Shown piece after piece: positions 9,257 through 19,055 of a stretch of 64,000 bases of DNA (within the stretch, counting starts at the first letter, position 1; the number at the start of each line of letters is the position of its first letter). Source of the stretch: Vulcanimicrobiota bacterium (GTDB lineage: Bacteria; Vulcanimicrobiota; Vulcanimicrobiia; Eremiobacterales; Eremiobacteraceae); the NCBI GenBank assembly GCA_019235715.1, contig JAFAKE010000070.1, forward strand, positions 32,436 through 96,435, read 5' to 3'. Made by a program: the position numbers and the translations under genes. Below the pieces are notes generated by a model, which was not told where the DNA came from, did not search any database, and saw only the letters and a list, made by a program, of their open reading frames with translations.

Positions 9257-12091
9257 GTGCGTATCTTTTCGCTTTCCGTCCGCGCGGTGCTGACCGCGCT
9301 CCTCCTGTTCGCACCGCTGCCGGTGCTCGCCGCGTCGTCGACCAACGGCAACCTCACGGGCCTCGTCACGACCGGCGGCGGGACCCCGCTCGGGGGCGTC
9401 GTGATCGCGATCTCCGGGGCGACGTCCGCGTCGACCTCCACCGACAGCAAGGGCGAGTTCGCATTCAACGACGTGCCGTCGGGCATCTATTCGATAACGG
9501 CGTCACATGCAGGCTACAACACAACGACGCTGACTGACGTGTTCGTCCTTGCGGGCTCGACATCGCAGATCTCTGTGCAGCTCGCACAGCAATCCTTCTC
9601 GTCGATCCGATCGCTCGGCCGCCAGACGGTGACGGCGCATCGCAGCGGTTTCAACACGACGCCAGCTTCCGTGGCGGTGATCACCCAAAACACGTACCGC
9701 GACCAGGGCCAAGTGCAGGTCATGCGCATTCTCGATCAGACGCCTGGCGTCGTCACCGGTCACCCGGGCACGAGCGCCAACAGCGCTGCACCGGGCGCGA
9801 TCACCTTTGCCAACATTCGTGGCGGCTTGTCATTCGAAACCGCGTCGCTGATCGACGGCCATCCGGTTTCCGTGGGTGCATTCGGCGATTACGTCACGAC
9901 GTTCCTCAATTCGTACTTGCTGCAAGACGTCGAGGTGATCAAGGGTCCCGGCGCATCCGCGCCCGAGATCAATTACGCGATCGGCGGCACCGTTAATTTC
10001 CGCACGCGCGAGCCCACGCGCAAGCCGGTCTACGCAGTCGATTACGGCGTCTACAGCTACAGCGGGTCCTTCTCCAATTTCTTAGCCTCCGGCACGACCG
10101 ACAACGGCAAACTCGGCTACGTGCTCGATTACGCGGTGAACGGCACGAACGGACCCCTGTTCCAAAACGGCTTTGTCACGACGCTCTCGAGCAGCGTCAT
10201 CATCAACAACATGCAGCAGCACGGGTTTACGACGAGCGCGACGGTCAACCCGACCATCCAGAACAACCCATTCGCCGGCAACGCGACGCTGGTCGCGTGC
10301 TGCTTTCCGGTGAGCACGACGTTTGACAACAAGGGTGAGCTGGCCAAGTTCCGCTACAACCTTTCGAATTCGACGTCGGTGCTGGTCAGCTACCTGGGCA
10401 GCCAGACGTGGACCGAACAAAACGGCAATCACCTCAGCGAGATCCTTACGAACTTCGCGCCCGCCGCGGCCGGCAATTACAACGGGCCGATTCCGGCCGG
10501 GCCGCTCACGGTGGCGCAGAACATCTTCTTCCCGCCGGGCGAGTGGGAGATCAACAACGAGCCGATCTTCCAGGCCGAGGCGCGGACGACCGTCGGTCAC
10601 GATACGGCGCTGGTGCGCTGGTACTCTGCGAGCATAAACCGGTTGCAATACAACGCCCTCAACGGCCCCACCCAACCCTATGCGCAGACCATCAACCTGT
10701 ACGGCACCGTCAATCTGCAGCCGACGCCGAATCCGGTGAACACGGCGACGCCTATTCCGGCACCGACGCTGACGACGTTCCGCGGCCAGCCCGTGACCAT
10801 CTCGGTGCCCGGCGCATACTTCGAGACCACCGAAGAGGACAAGCTGCACGGCGGCTCGTTCGAATACGATCATCCGCTTGGCGAAAGCGGTGACGTCCTC
10901 ACGCTTGGCTACGACCAGACCAACTCGACGACGAACGCGTACAGCTACTCCGGTACGAGCACGACGATCACGGTACCGGCAGGATCGTACCAGCATTTTG
11001 GCACGGTGCTGCTGCGCGGGTTCTTCGAGCTCAACCCCGATTGGCAGGTGCTACTGTCGAACTACTACGGCATCTACACGACGCATTCGTCATACAACAA
11101 CGGCGTGAACTTCCAGACGGCGACGAATTATCACTACGACGTGCGCGCGGGCTTCACGTATCGCCCGAACTCGAATCAATCGTGGCGCTTGGCGGTCGGC
11201 ACCGCGCTGGCGCCGCCCTACCTCGCGCTCGTGTCGACGCCGAACTCGACGCCGACGCCCAATCCGGCGAATACGTTCGCGACTAACACGCTGAACAATC
11301 CGAATCTGAAGCCTGAGACCGCGTTCGGCGGCGATGTCGGCGGCGATCTGCGGTACGGAGACGGATTCAACATCTTCTCGTGGGACGTGTACTCGACCGG
11401 CTTGAAGAATCAGTTCTTGAGTTCGCAGTTCGCCAACGGCACGGCATGCGTCCAACCCTTTGGAACCCCGCCAGGCACGCCGTGCATCGTGCTGCCGCTG
11501 TTCACGACGCAGAACCAGAACCTCGGCAAAGCCTACTACGGAGGGATTGAGGCGTCGTTCCAGCGCCAGCCGAACGTCGGGCTGGGTTGGATCGCCCAAG
11601 GCGCGCTCATCCGCGGCTTCCCATACGGCATCCAGCCCAGCTTCTATGCGACGACCGCGGGGCCGGCCACCACGAACCTCGCGATCATCCCCGGCGTCAA
11701 CTACTACTCGAGCGGCAATTCAGGCTCGCCTGGCGGCTTCAACGCGGTCTCCAACCAAAGCATTCCGTACGCGCAAAGCTATGGCGAGCTCAACTATCGC
11801 GGCGCGAATGGCTATTTCTATTCCCTCGGCACGACGTTTTACGGCAACAACAACTCGTACAACGTGGCGCCGTTCTTCGTCTGGAATGCGACTGCGCGGT
11901 TCCCGTTCAACGAGCACGGGTACATCCAGCTCTCGATCGACAATTTATTCAACAATCTTTCGGGCGTGGCGATCAATCAGTTCGGCGGCAACACGATTCC
12001 GCTCGCCAACGGCAAGATCGGGCTCGAGAACGGCAACACGGTTGGCCCCGGTACGCTGCGGATGTTCATCCACTATCAAGTGGGTGGGTGA
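9257..12091 (+). CDS. TonB-dependent receptor with carboxypeptidase-regulatory-like N-terminal domain
   Basis: GTG with upstream GAGGTG; signal peptide then GNLTGLVTTGGGTPLGGVVIAISGATSASTSTDSKGEFAFNDVPSGIYSITASHAGY; plug QVMRILDQTPGVVTGHPG...LLQDVEVIKGPGASAPEINYAIGGTVNFRT; C-terminal barrel strands. Confidence 0.9.
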   Translation: MRIFSLSVRAVLTALLLFAPLPVLAASSTNGNLTGLVTTGGGTPLGGVVIAISGATSASTSTDSKGEFAFNDVPSGIYSITASHAGYNTTTLTDVFVLAGSTSQISVQLAQQSFSSIRSLGRQTVTAHRSGFNTTPASVAVITQNTYRDQGQVQVMRILDQTPGVVTGHPGTSANSAAPGAITFANIRGGLSFETASLIDGHPVSVGAFGDYVTTFLNSYLLQDVEVIKGPGASAPEINYAIGGTVNFRTREPTRKPVYAVDYGVYSYSGSFSNFLASGTTDNGKLGYVLDYAVNGTNGPLFQNGFVTTLSSSVIINNMQQHGFTTSATVNPTIQNNPFAGNATLVACCFPVSTTFDNKGELAKFRYNLSNSTSVLVSYLGSQTWTEQNGNHLSEILTNFAPAAAGNYNGPIPAGPLTVAQNIFFPPGEWEINNEPIFQAEARTTVGHDTALVRWYSASINRLQYNALNGPTQPYAQTINLYGTVNLQPTPNPVNTATPIPAPTLTTFRGQPVTISVPGAYFETTEEDKLHGGSFEYDHPLGESGDVLTLGYDQTNSTTNAYSYSGTSTTITVPAGSYQHFGTVLLRGFFELNPDWQVLLSNYYGIYTTHSSYNNGVNFQTATNYHYDVRAGFTYRPNSNQSWRLAVGTALAPPYLALVSTPNSTPTPNPANTFATNTLNNPNLKPETAFGGDVGGDLRYGDGFNIFSWDVYSTGLKNQFLSSQFANGTACVQPFGTPPGTPCIVLPLFTTQNQNLGKAYYGGIEASFQRQPNVGLGWIAQGALIRGFPYGIQPSFYATTAGPATTNLAIIPGVNYYSSGNSGSPGGFNAVSNQSIPYAQSYGELNYRGANGYFYSLGTTFYGNNNSYNVAPFFVWNATARFPFNEHGYIQLSIDNLFNNLSGVAINQFGGNTIPLANGKIGLENGNTVGPGTLRMFIHYQVGG

Positions 12092-12242
12092 TGCCCGGCG
12101 GGACTGTAGCCAAGACTTAATCGTAGCACAACGCGCGATTAACCATCGCGTGCTAGAGTAGAAGCGAGACGTCGGCGAGAGCGGCGCGGCCGCGATGGTG
12201 CGCATTCAACCGCTTCGTATCAGACGTGTCCGGTGCGGCAAT

Positions 12243-12267
12243 AAGGCAGGCCATAGCGGCCCGCCTT
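12243..12267. terminator. GC-rich stem-loop downstream of the TonB receptor
   Basis: AAGGCaGGCC-ATAGC-GGCCcGCCTT, about 9 paired positions with one mismatch. Confidence 0.4.
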
Positions 12268-12376
12268 GTTCCGCTGAATGCTCCCTGTCTGAACGTCTAG
12301 CCCGGCGTTTCTTGCATTTCGTGCCGTGTCGTGGTACGCTCTCGCTCATCCTCGCCCCGAAACCCAGGGAGGGTCT

Positions 12377-14383
12377 ATGAGCATTGCTCAGGACCGGTTG
12401 CCGACTGCACCCGCGAGCGCCGTCGCACCCGTCCGCACGCGCGATGAGCTGATCTATCTTCTGACACGAGCGTCTGAGCTCGAGCACAACCTCGCGTGTG
12501 TGTATTTGTACGCGGGCTATTCGCTCAAGAGCGACCTCGACGAAGGCGGGCTCAGCGCGGCCGAGCTCGACGCAGTGCGCGGATGGAAACGCAAGATCGC
12601 TCATGTGGCCGTTGAGGAGATGCTGCACCTCGCGCAGGTCTCGAATCTCATGACCGCCGTCGGCGGTGCGCCGCATTTCGGGCGCGCGCAGTTTCCGCTG
12701 CCGGCATCGGCATTTCCGTTTGGAATCAAGCTGACGCTCGAGCCCTTCTCGCAAGCTTTGATCGACCGCTTGGTCGTATACGAGATGCCCGAAGAGGCGG
12801 TGCTGTTACAGCTTGAGGCCGGCCGCGCGGCAGAATATGTCGAGATGGGCAAACGTGTCGTCGGCGACTTCAATCGCTCCGACTGCATCCGCATCCAGAA
12901 CTCACTCGAGCCATACGATATCGATTTCCGCACCGTTGGCGAATTCTATCATAAGATAGAATCGGCGTTCGATTGCATTCCGGCCGACCGGCTGTTCATC
13001 GGCGACCCGACCCTGCAGGCGAATCCGAACTACCTGGATCTGCCGAAAGATCTTGTCGAGATCACCGATGTCGCGAGCGCGCGCAAAGCGATTGAGATGA
13101 TCGTCGAACAGGGCGAGGCGCCGACCAAGGATCATCCGGACGCGCACTTCTCGGTCTTTGACTCGATACGAAAGGAATATGCGGCGCTGACCCAAGCGGC
13201 GCAGAAAGAAGGCCGCACGTTCGACCCGGTGCGCCCGATGCTTGAAAATCCGAGCACGCGCGGCTTCGGCGAGGCGCCCGGGACGAACCGCATCACGGAT
13301 CCGGTCGCGCAGGAGCTCGCGGGGTTGTTCAACAGCACCTACGACCTCATGCTGATGATGTTGCTGCGCTTCTTCGCGCACGGGGGCGAGACGGAAGAAG
13401 AGCTGCGCCTGCTGGCGCGCGGCACGCTGCGCATGATGGCGTCCGGATTGCGCCCACTTGGAGAAGCGCTCGCTAAGGCGCCTGCCGGCCCGCAGTATCC
13501 TGGTAAGACCGCCGGGCCCACTTTTGGGATCGCGCGCAGCGTGCATCTCCTCTCGCACAAAGACGCGGCCTGGATTTGGTTCCTCGAACGGCTCTACGAC
13601 ATCTCAAAACGCCTGACCAGGCTTTCCGATGAGACGAGCGTGCCGTCGGAGATTCCCGAAGCGGCCGCAGCGCTCGAATCGGTGGCAGAACACTTGACGC
13701 CCTTCATTCCGGCCAAGTTCGCGATGGCGATCCGCTCGGAGGCCGACGAGCGCAGTGCGCGCACGACGATCCGTCCCGAGCTGAACGGCCCGTACATCGT
13801 CCGCAACCTGCGCAAGCTGACGAACTCGAAGGGCGAGACGCTGCCCGTGCGCCCCATCGTGGCGCTCTGCCGCTGCGGCGGCTCGAAGCTCAAGCCCTAC
13901 TGCGACGGCACGCACGCGACGATCAATTTCTCGAGCGCGAAGGATCCGCATCGCGTCGCCGACCGGCTCGATCGCTACGAAGGCAAAGACATCACGATCC
14001 TCGATAATCGCGGCACGTGTTGTCATTACGGCAACTGCACGGACTGTTTACCATCGGTGTTCCATCACGAAACCGACCCGTTCGTGACCGCCGATGGCGC
14101 AAGCGCCGACGACGTCGAGAAGATCGTGCGCGAATGTCCGTCGGGAGCGCTGGGTTTCATCCGTGACGGCACGCAATACGCGGGGGAGGCGCGCGAGCCC
14201 GAGATCTACGTGGCCGCGAATGCCAGCTATTACGTGCGCGGCGGAATCGAGCTCGACGGCGAGCCGATGAACGCCGGGGCCAACCGCGAGCATTTCGCGC
14301 TATGCCGCTGCGGCCACTCGAAGAACAGGCCGTTCTGCGACGGCACGCATTGGTGGATAAAGTTCAGGGACGAAGACAACTAG
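12377..14383 (+). CDS. Multidomain ferritin-like (VioB-type) protein with two CDGSH domains and a mono-4Fe-4S domain
   Basis: ATG preceded by AGGGAGGG; LTRASELEHNLACVYLYAGYS...HVAVEEMLHLAQVSNLMTAVGGAPHFGR; CRCGGSKLKPYCDGTHATI; RGTCCHYGNCTDCLP...VRECPSGAL; CRCGHSKNRPFCDGTHWWIKF. Confidence 0.88.
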   Translation: MSIAQDRLPTAPASAVAPVRTRDELIYLLTRASELEHNLACVYLYAGYSLKSDLDEGGLSAAELDAVRGWKRKIAHVAVEEMLHLAQVSNLMTAVGGAPHFGRAQFPLPASAFPFGIKLTLEPFSQALIDRLVVYEMPEEAVLLQLEAGRAAEYVEMGKRVVGDFNRSDCIRIQNSLEPYDIDFRTVGEFYHKIESAFDCIPADRLFIGDPTLQANPNYLDLPKDLVEITDVASARKAIEMIVEQGEAPTKDHPDAHFSVFDSIRKEYAALTQAAQKEGRTFDPVRPMLENPSTRGFGEAPGTNRITDPVAQELAGLFNSTYDLMLMMLLRFFAHGGETEEELRLLARGTLRMMASGLRPLGEALAKAPAGPQYPGKTAGPTFGIARSVHLLSHKDAAWIWFLERLYDISKRLTRLSDETSVPSEIPEAAAALESVAEHLTPFIPAKFAMAIRSEADERSARTTIRPELNGPYIVRNLRKLTNSKGETLPVRPIVALCRCGGSKLKPYCDGTHATINFSSAKDPHRVADRLDRYEGKDITILDNRGTCCHYGNCTDCLPSVFHHETDPFVTADGASADDVEKIVRECPSGALGFIRDGTQYAGEAREPEIYVAANASYYVRGGIELDGEPMNAGANREHFALCRCGHSKNRPFCDGTHWWIKFRDEDN

Positions 14384-15078
14384 CCGAGGGCGTCGTCGTC
14401 CACTGGCTGAGCAGCGATGCGCTGCGGGTCTTCGAAAAGCCGTGCGAACACCGCGCCGAAGATAAAGCCGCCGACATGTGCCATATAGGCGACGCCGCCC
14501 GCCGCCTGTGAACCGGTCACCGGTCCGGCGACGATCGGCCCGATGTTGACGAGCTGCAATAGGAACCACACGCCGATGAGCAGCGCAGCGTAGATGTACG
14601 TGACGCGCACGAAGACGAAGATCACCAACAGCGAACGGATCTGATCGCGCGGGTAGGTGACCAAGAAACCGCCCATCACTGCGGCGATGGCGCCGCTCGC
14701 CCCGAGGTTCGGCACCGTCGAGCTTGGATCGAACGCGACCTGTGCGAGCGCCGCCGCGATTCCGCCGAGCAGATAATAGATCAGGTAACGCCACCAGCCC
14801 ATCGCGTCTTCGATCTCGGGGCCGAACGCCCACAGGAACACCATGTTGCCGAGTATGTGCGACCAGCTGCCGTGCATGAACATGGCGGTGAAGATCGTCT
14901 CGAGGTGCTTGCCTTGCGCGATGTCGGCGGGCACGAACGACCAGCGTTCGACGAACGGCTGCCCTGCGAACAGCTCGATGATGAACACGATGAAGTTGAG
15001 GACGATGATCGCAAGCGTGACGACCGGGAAGTTCGCCGGCCGCCGGGAGACGTCGCTAAGCGGGATCACTCCGCCCAT
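14380..15078 (-). CDS. Rhomboid family intramembrane serine protease
   Basis: MFMHGSWSHILGNMVFLWAFGPEIEDAMG; NLGASGAIAAVMGG (GxSG); AHVGGFIFGAVFARL. Confidence 0.9.
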   Translation of the reverse strand: MGGVIPLSDVSRRPANFPVVTLAIIVLNFIVFIIELFAGQPFVERWSFVPADIAQGKHLETIFTAMFMHGSWSHILGNMVFLWAFGPEIEDAMGWWRYLIYYLLGGIAAALAQVAFDPSSTVPNLGASGAIAAVMGGFLVTYPRDQIRSLLVIFVFVRVTYIYAALLIGVWFLLQLVNIGPIVAGPVTGSQAAGGVAYMAHVGGFIFGAVFARLFEDPQRIAAQPVDDDALG

Positions 15079-15110
15079 GTCGCTGTGAGCCCTCTGCTAA
15101 TTACCGGCGC

Positions 15111-15590
15111 TCAGCGGTTTGCCGAGCGCGTGAGGTCCGGCGGATCCTGCCCGAGCGCCGTCGCAAGGTCGATCTGGTGGTCTTGCTCGTTCACCAAGAT
15201 GCCCCGGATCTGCTCGGCCATCGCGAACTCGCCCAGCTCCTCGCACTGCCGCACGCGTTCGCGGTAGTTGCGGATCGTCTCGTTCTCGTTGTCGAGATCG
15301 AAGCGCAGCATATCCTTGGGCTTCTCAGAAAGCCGGACGGGCTTTGGCGTCGCCGTCGGCATTTTGCCGAGATAATCGATCTGGCGCGAGATGATCAGCG
15401 CGTGGTCGAGTTCTTGCTTCGCATGCATCTCGAGTTGATCGGCGATGCTCATGTATTCGGCGCCCTTGAGCACTTGCGAATACACGACGTATGCGATGAT
15501 GGCCTGATACTCGCGCGCGAGATCCTCGTTGAGCAGCTGCGCGAGCCGATCGCGCGTGAGCGGAGATCCGTTCGATTTCTGGCGGGCCAT
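15111..15590 (-). CDS. Ferritin-like/bacterioferritin-like protein
   Basis: LLNEDLAREYQAIIAYVVYSQVLKGAEYMSIADQLEMHAKQELDHALIISRQIDYLG...QIRGILVNEQDHQIDLATAL. Confidence 0.85.
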   Translation of the reverse strand: MARQKSNGSPLTRDRLAQLLNEDLAREYQAIIAYVVYSQVLKGAEYMSIADQLEMHAKQELDHALIISRQIDYLGKMPTATPKPVRLSEKPKDMLRFDLDNENETIRNYRERVRQCEELGEFAMAEQIRGILVNEQDHQIDLATALGQDPPDLTRSANR

Positions 15591-15619
15591 GCTTTGAGCT
15601 CTCCTATCGGCGCTGTGGG

Positions 15620-16453
15620 TTAGGCGACCGGTACCGGGGTTGTCGCGCTGGGATCGAGCGCCCAGTCGATCGCGAAGTCGGCGACCTCCTCCCATCCGTC
15701 TACCCCGCCGGTGAAGTGTGGACGTTCTCCAAACACTTTGAGCGCGGTAACCCCCGGCGACTTGCTGATGAGCTCGAAATTCGCTTTGGAATAACTGAAC
15801 GGGACCAAATGGTCTTGACCGCCCGCGATGATAAGGATGGGCGCACGATCGGCTTTGACGTCGACGCGAGCCGGTGAGTGGACCGCGAAATTCTCGAATG
15901 CGCCTTCGAACAGCACGCGGTTGGCGCACGGAATCGCATAACGTTCGTAGAGTTCCCGAGATTTCTCGGTCGAAACCGTGTTCGTGAACGCGTAGTGGAA
16001 CTGCTCGGGCGTGAGCATCGTCGCTTTATCGACGTTAAGCGGATTGGCGAGCACGGGCGCTGCTGCGCGAAGCGTCGAGAACGGAAGTTCCAGGACGCCC
16101 GCCGGAGCGGTCGGATCGATGCCGACGACGGCCGACCCGAACCCATGATAGGCGAGCAGCTGCGCGAACAATCCGCCGAACGAGTGTCCCATGATGATCG
16201 GTGATTTGAGTTTGCTTACTTGCGCGCTCAAGTTGTCGAGGACGGATTTGACGCTCAACTTTGTGAGCGGCGTCGGATCGTTGCGCAACTCCTCGACGCT
16301 GCCTTCGAGACCTGGCCACGCAAGCGGACGGACGTCGAAGCCGCGCTGCTTGTAGCGCTCCACCCATGGATCCCAACTTTGGTGGTTCAGAAATAAGCCG
16401 TGGATCAAGGCGATGGTGCGCGCAGGCTTCGCCGCAGACATCTCGGCGCTCAT
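15620..16453 (-). CDS. Alpha/beta hydrolase
   Basis: IALIHGLFLNHQSWDPW...PIIMGHSFGGLFAQLLAYHG (GHSFGG nucleophile elbow). Confidence 0.88.
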   Translation of the reverse strand: MSAEMSAAKPARTIALIHGLFLNHQSWDPWVERYKQRGFDVRPLAWPGLEGSVEELRNDPTPLTKLSVKSVLDNLSAQVSKLKSPIIMGHSFGGLFAQLLAYHGFGSAVVGIDPTAPAGVLELPFSTLRAAAPVLANPLNVDKATMLTPEQFHYAFTNTVSTEKSRELYERYAIPCANRVLFEGAFENFAVHSPARVDVKADRAPILIIAGGQDHLVPFSYSKANFELISKSPGVTALKVFGERPHFTGGVDGWEEVADFAIDWALDPSATTPVPVA

Positions 16454-16690
16454 GACTTTCCTCGCGTTCTACTCCAGCCGTGCAGAACGAGCCGTCCTAC
16501 ATTGGGGCCGCAACAATTCATCCGACCGCAGCCTACTCCTTTGGGAGACGCCTGCGACGCATAGCCCGAGCCGCCAAAGGCTGCTCGAACGTCCCAGTTT
16601 GTTGACGCACGCCAAACGTCGCTGTCCTCAGGAAACAGACGTCGCATCCGCCTCATCGCTTGTCGAGGGCGAGGGTTGCGTCTTTATCTA

Positions 16691-17284
16691 TTACTCGACT
16701 GCCGACCGCCTGCTCGCGCGGGCGCGGGTGCGCGTACCTTCATAATGTCGAACGCTGCCGCCGGCAGACACTTCGATGAGCTCGTCGGCGACACACGTAT
16801 GAAACGACATGACGACCATGTCGGCGCCGTCAGGATAAAATTCGTGCAGAGTGGCTGCCGGGATGACGCACCACTCGTTCGCGTTCGGTCCCTCCGACGA
16901 GGCTGAAAACAAATCTCCCGTCTGGGCGTCGATCTTCGACTGTCCGCGACCCTCGAGCACGATCATGTGCTGCACGCTATTCGGATGCATGTGTGCTCCC
17001 GACCATGTATCTTTCTTGAGCACGAAGAGCCATGCCGATTTGATCGATGCCGGCAACTGCTCGGCAACGGTTGAAAGAGCGACGTTCGCCCACACAAACG
17101 GCTCTGACGACAGATCGACGTCGCGCTTGAGCTTGCTGATCGTTTCGATAACGCCGGCATCGCGAACCAGGCTGTGCACTGCTTTGCTCAAGCGATTGAG
17201 ATGATCGCTCGCGCTGCTTATGGCCGGCTCCGCCGATTGAAGATGTTCGGGAAATCCTGTTGGATCCGGTTGGCGAATATCCAT
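16691..17284 (-). CDS. Cupin-domain protein
   Basis: WSGAHMHPNSVQHMIVLEGRGQSKIDAQTGDLFSASSEGPNANEWCVIPAATLHEFYPDGADMVVMSFHT. Confidence 0.75.
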   Translation of the reverse strand: MDIRQPDPTGFPEHLQSAEPAISSASDHLNRLSKAVHSLVRDAGVIETISKLKRDVDLSSEPFVWANVALSTVAEQLPASIKSAWLFVLKKDTWSGAHMHPNSVQHMIVLEGRGQSKIDAQTGDLFSASSEGPNANEWCVIPAATLHEFYPDGADMVVMSFHTCVADELIEVSAGGSVRHYEGTRTRARASRRSAVE

Positions 17285-17469
17285 ATCGCATTGTAAACGA
17301 GCAGCGCGATGGTAAGCCAGGTTATCCAGAATGTCGCAGGATAGCTCGGCAGATAAATCTTCACCGCCGCCGTAAGGCACAGCGCGACTGCGGTCGGCCA
17401 CCACAAGATCTTGCGCGCAAGCCCGGCAAACGCCAGCGCGACGAGCAGCAGATAGACGTAAGGCCCCAT
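17218..17469 (-). CDS. Small hydrophobic membrane protein
   Basis: 83 aa, MGPYVYLLLVALAFAGLARKILWWPTAVALCLTAAVKIYLPSYPATFWITWLTIALLVYNAIWIF. Confidence 0.55.
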   Translation of the reverse strand: MGPYVYLLLVALAFAGLARKILWWPTAVALCLTAAVKIYLPSYPATFWITWLTIALLVYNAIWIFANRIQQDFPNIFNRRSRP

Positions 17470-17652
17470 TGCGGGCGCTTACTTGGGTCGAGGCGAGTCG
17501 AAAAGCCTGCGGACCGCTACTTTGAATCCGGGTAAGGAGTCGTGCTGGACAATACCCTCTTGACTGAGGACTTCAATACTTCGCGCGTCCCTAGGCGGTT
17601 CCAGCTGTTCCGGCGCCGGTTCGTGAAGCCCATTCGTGCGTCAGGTCTGAAG

Positions 17653-19044
17653 TCAGTGCGCCTCGAGCGGCTCCGTGTAGAATGTGCTCTTGTATATGTT
17701 CTTGTACGCGAGCATCGGAACGATTCCGATCGCGAGCAATCCAAGCGTCACAGTATCGGCGCGCCAGCCCGCGCTGATCAGCTGCGCGACCACGACGACC
17801 CACAAGAAAAGCGCAGCGCCGAGCGGCCAGACCCCTTTGAGCCACAACGCCTGCCGGTCGTGCGCGAATTCGCTTCGATAATAACGTGCGCATGCGAACG
17901 CCGACAGGCCATAGTAGAACGCGATGTAGATACCGATCGCATTGACCGACTCGTTGAGCACGTCAGATACGCTCGAGCTTGCGGCCGCTGCGGCGAAAAG
18001 CAGCAGCGAAATGACGCCCATAAGAATGCTTCCGAACCACGGCGTCTGGTAACGCGGGTTCAATTCGCCGAAACGCTCGCCGATCACCCGGTCGCGGCTC
18101 ATGGACATCAGCGTGCGGCTGACGACGAGCAGCGAGGTCTCGAGCGTGCCGACGGTGCTCAAAATGACGATGATAACGGAGATATCGCTCCACGGACGAG
18201 GTAAGATCGCATTGGCGAAGACGTCGAGCAGATTGGAACCGGCGGCGGCGATCGACTGCGCCGGCAGCACGAGCTGGATGCTGATCTGCATGGAGACGAA
18301 GAGGATGAGCAAGATCAACACGCCGCGCAAGCCGCCGATGCCCGGCGCGCGGCTATGGTCGACCGTCTCTTCCGCGAGATTGGCGGTGACATCCCAGCCC
18401 CAAAAGTAGAACAGTGCGACCAGCGCGCCGGCCAATACTGCCGCGAGACCTCCTGCCGGGTACGGTGAGAACCATGCGATTCGAAACGCGTGCGCGTGGC
18501 CCGCTGCGATCGCAGCTGCGATTCCGATAACGGCCAACGCCGCCAGCCCGACGATCTCCAGTCCAGTGACAACGCGTTGGAAGTATGCGGTGGTGCGGAT
18601 GCCGACGAGCACGATGATGTTGACCAGCACGAACCAGAGCGCACCGACGCCCGTCACTGCGAGGACGTTGGTCGCAAGTCGCGGGGCGAAGAGATCGAGC
18701 GTCGCCGACGCCGCCGGCAATGAGCCGGCGACCATGAAGATCGTGTTCGCGACGAGGATCGACCAGCCGGCGAGAAAGCCGAGCTCCGGATTGAGCGCAC
18801 GTCCGACCCACGCGTAGCCGGCGCCGGCGTCCGACCGCCATGCGTTGAGGTAATAGTAGGCGACGGCGAGCCCGAACATCACGACCGCGCCGAGCAATAG
18901 TGCGCCCGGACCGAACAGGCCGACAGCCGCCATCAGCGCGCCGGTGCTCACCGCGATCGAATTCGCCGGCGCCGTGCCGGCGACCGCGATCAGCGCGGAG
19001 TCGAGCCGCGAGAGTACGTTGTGTCGAAGCTGCGTGGCGTCCAT
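17653..19044 (-). CDS. APC family amino acid/amine permease
   Basis: Multiple TM segments; SGALMAAVGLFGPGALLLGAVVMFGLAVAYYYLNAWRSDAGAGYAWVGRALNPELGFLAGW. Confidence 0.88.
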   Translation of the reverse strand: MDATQLRHNVLSRLDSALIAVAGTAPANSIAVSTGALMAAVGLFGPGALLLGAVVMFGLAVAYYYLNAWRSDAGAGYAWVGRALNPELGFLAGWSILVANTIFMVAGSLPAASATLDLFAPRLATNVLAVTGVGALWFVLVNIIVLVGIRTTAYFQRVVTGLEIVGLAALAVIGIAAAIAAGHAHAFRIAWFSPYPAGGLAAVLAGALVALFYFWGWDVTANLAEETVDHSRAPGIGGLRGVLILLILFVSMQISIQLVLPAQSIAAAGSNLLDVFANAILPRPWSDISVIIVILSTVGTLETSLLVVSRTLMSMSRDRVIGERFGELNPRYQTPWFGSILMGVISLLLFAAAAASSSVSDVLNESVNAIGIYIAFYYGLSAFACARYYRSEFAHDRQALWLKGVWPLGAALFLWVVVVAQLISAGWRADTVTLGLLAIGIVPMLAYKNIYKSTFYTEPLEAH

Positions 19045-19055
19045 ATTCGATAGTA

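Noticed and set aside
10082-10996. 304-aa minus-strand ORF inside the TonB receptor gene
   Set aside because: Antisense GC-bias ORF, no recognisable domain
16567-16587. CGAG...CTCG hairpin upstream of the alpha/beta hydrolase, considered as a riboswitch
   Set aside because: No recognisable aptamer core or anti-terminator; a single 9-bp hairpin is expected by chance in high-GC DNA
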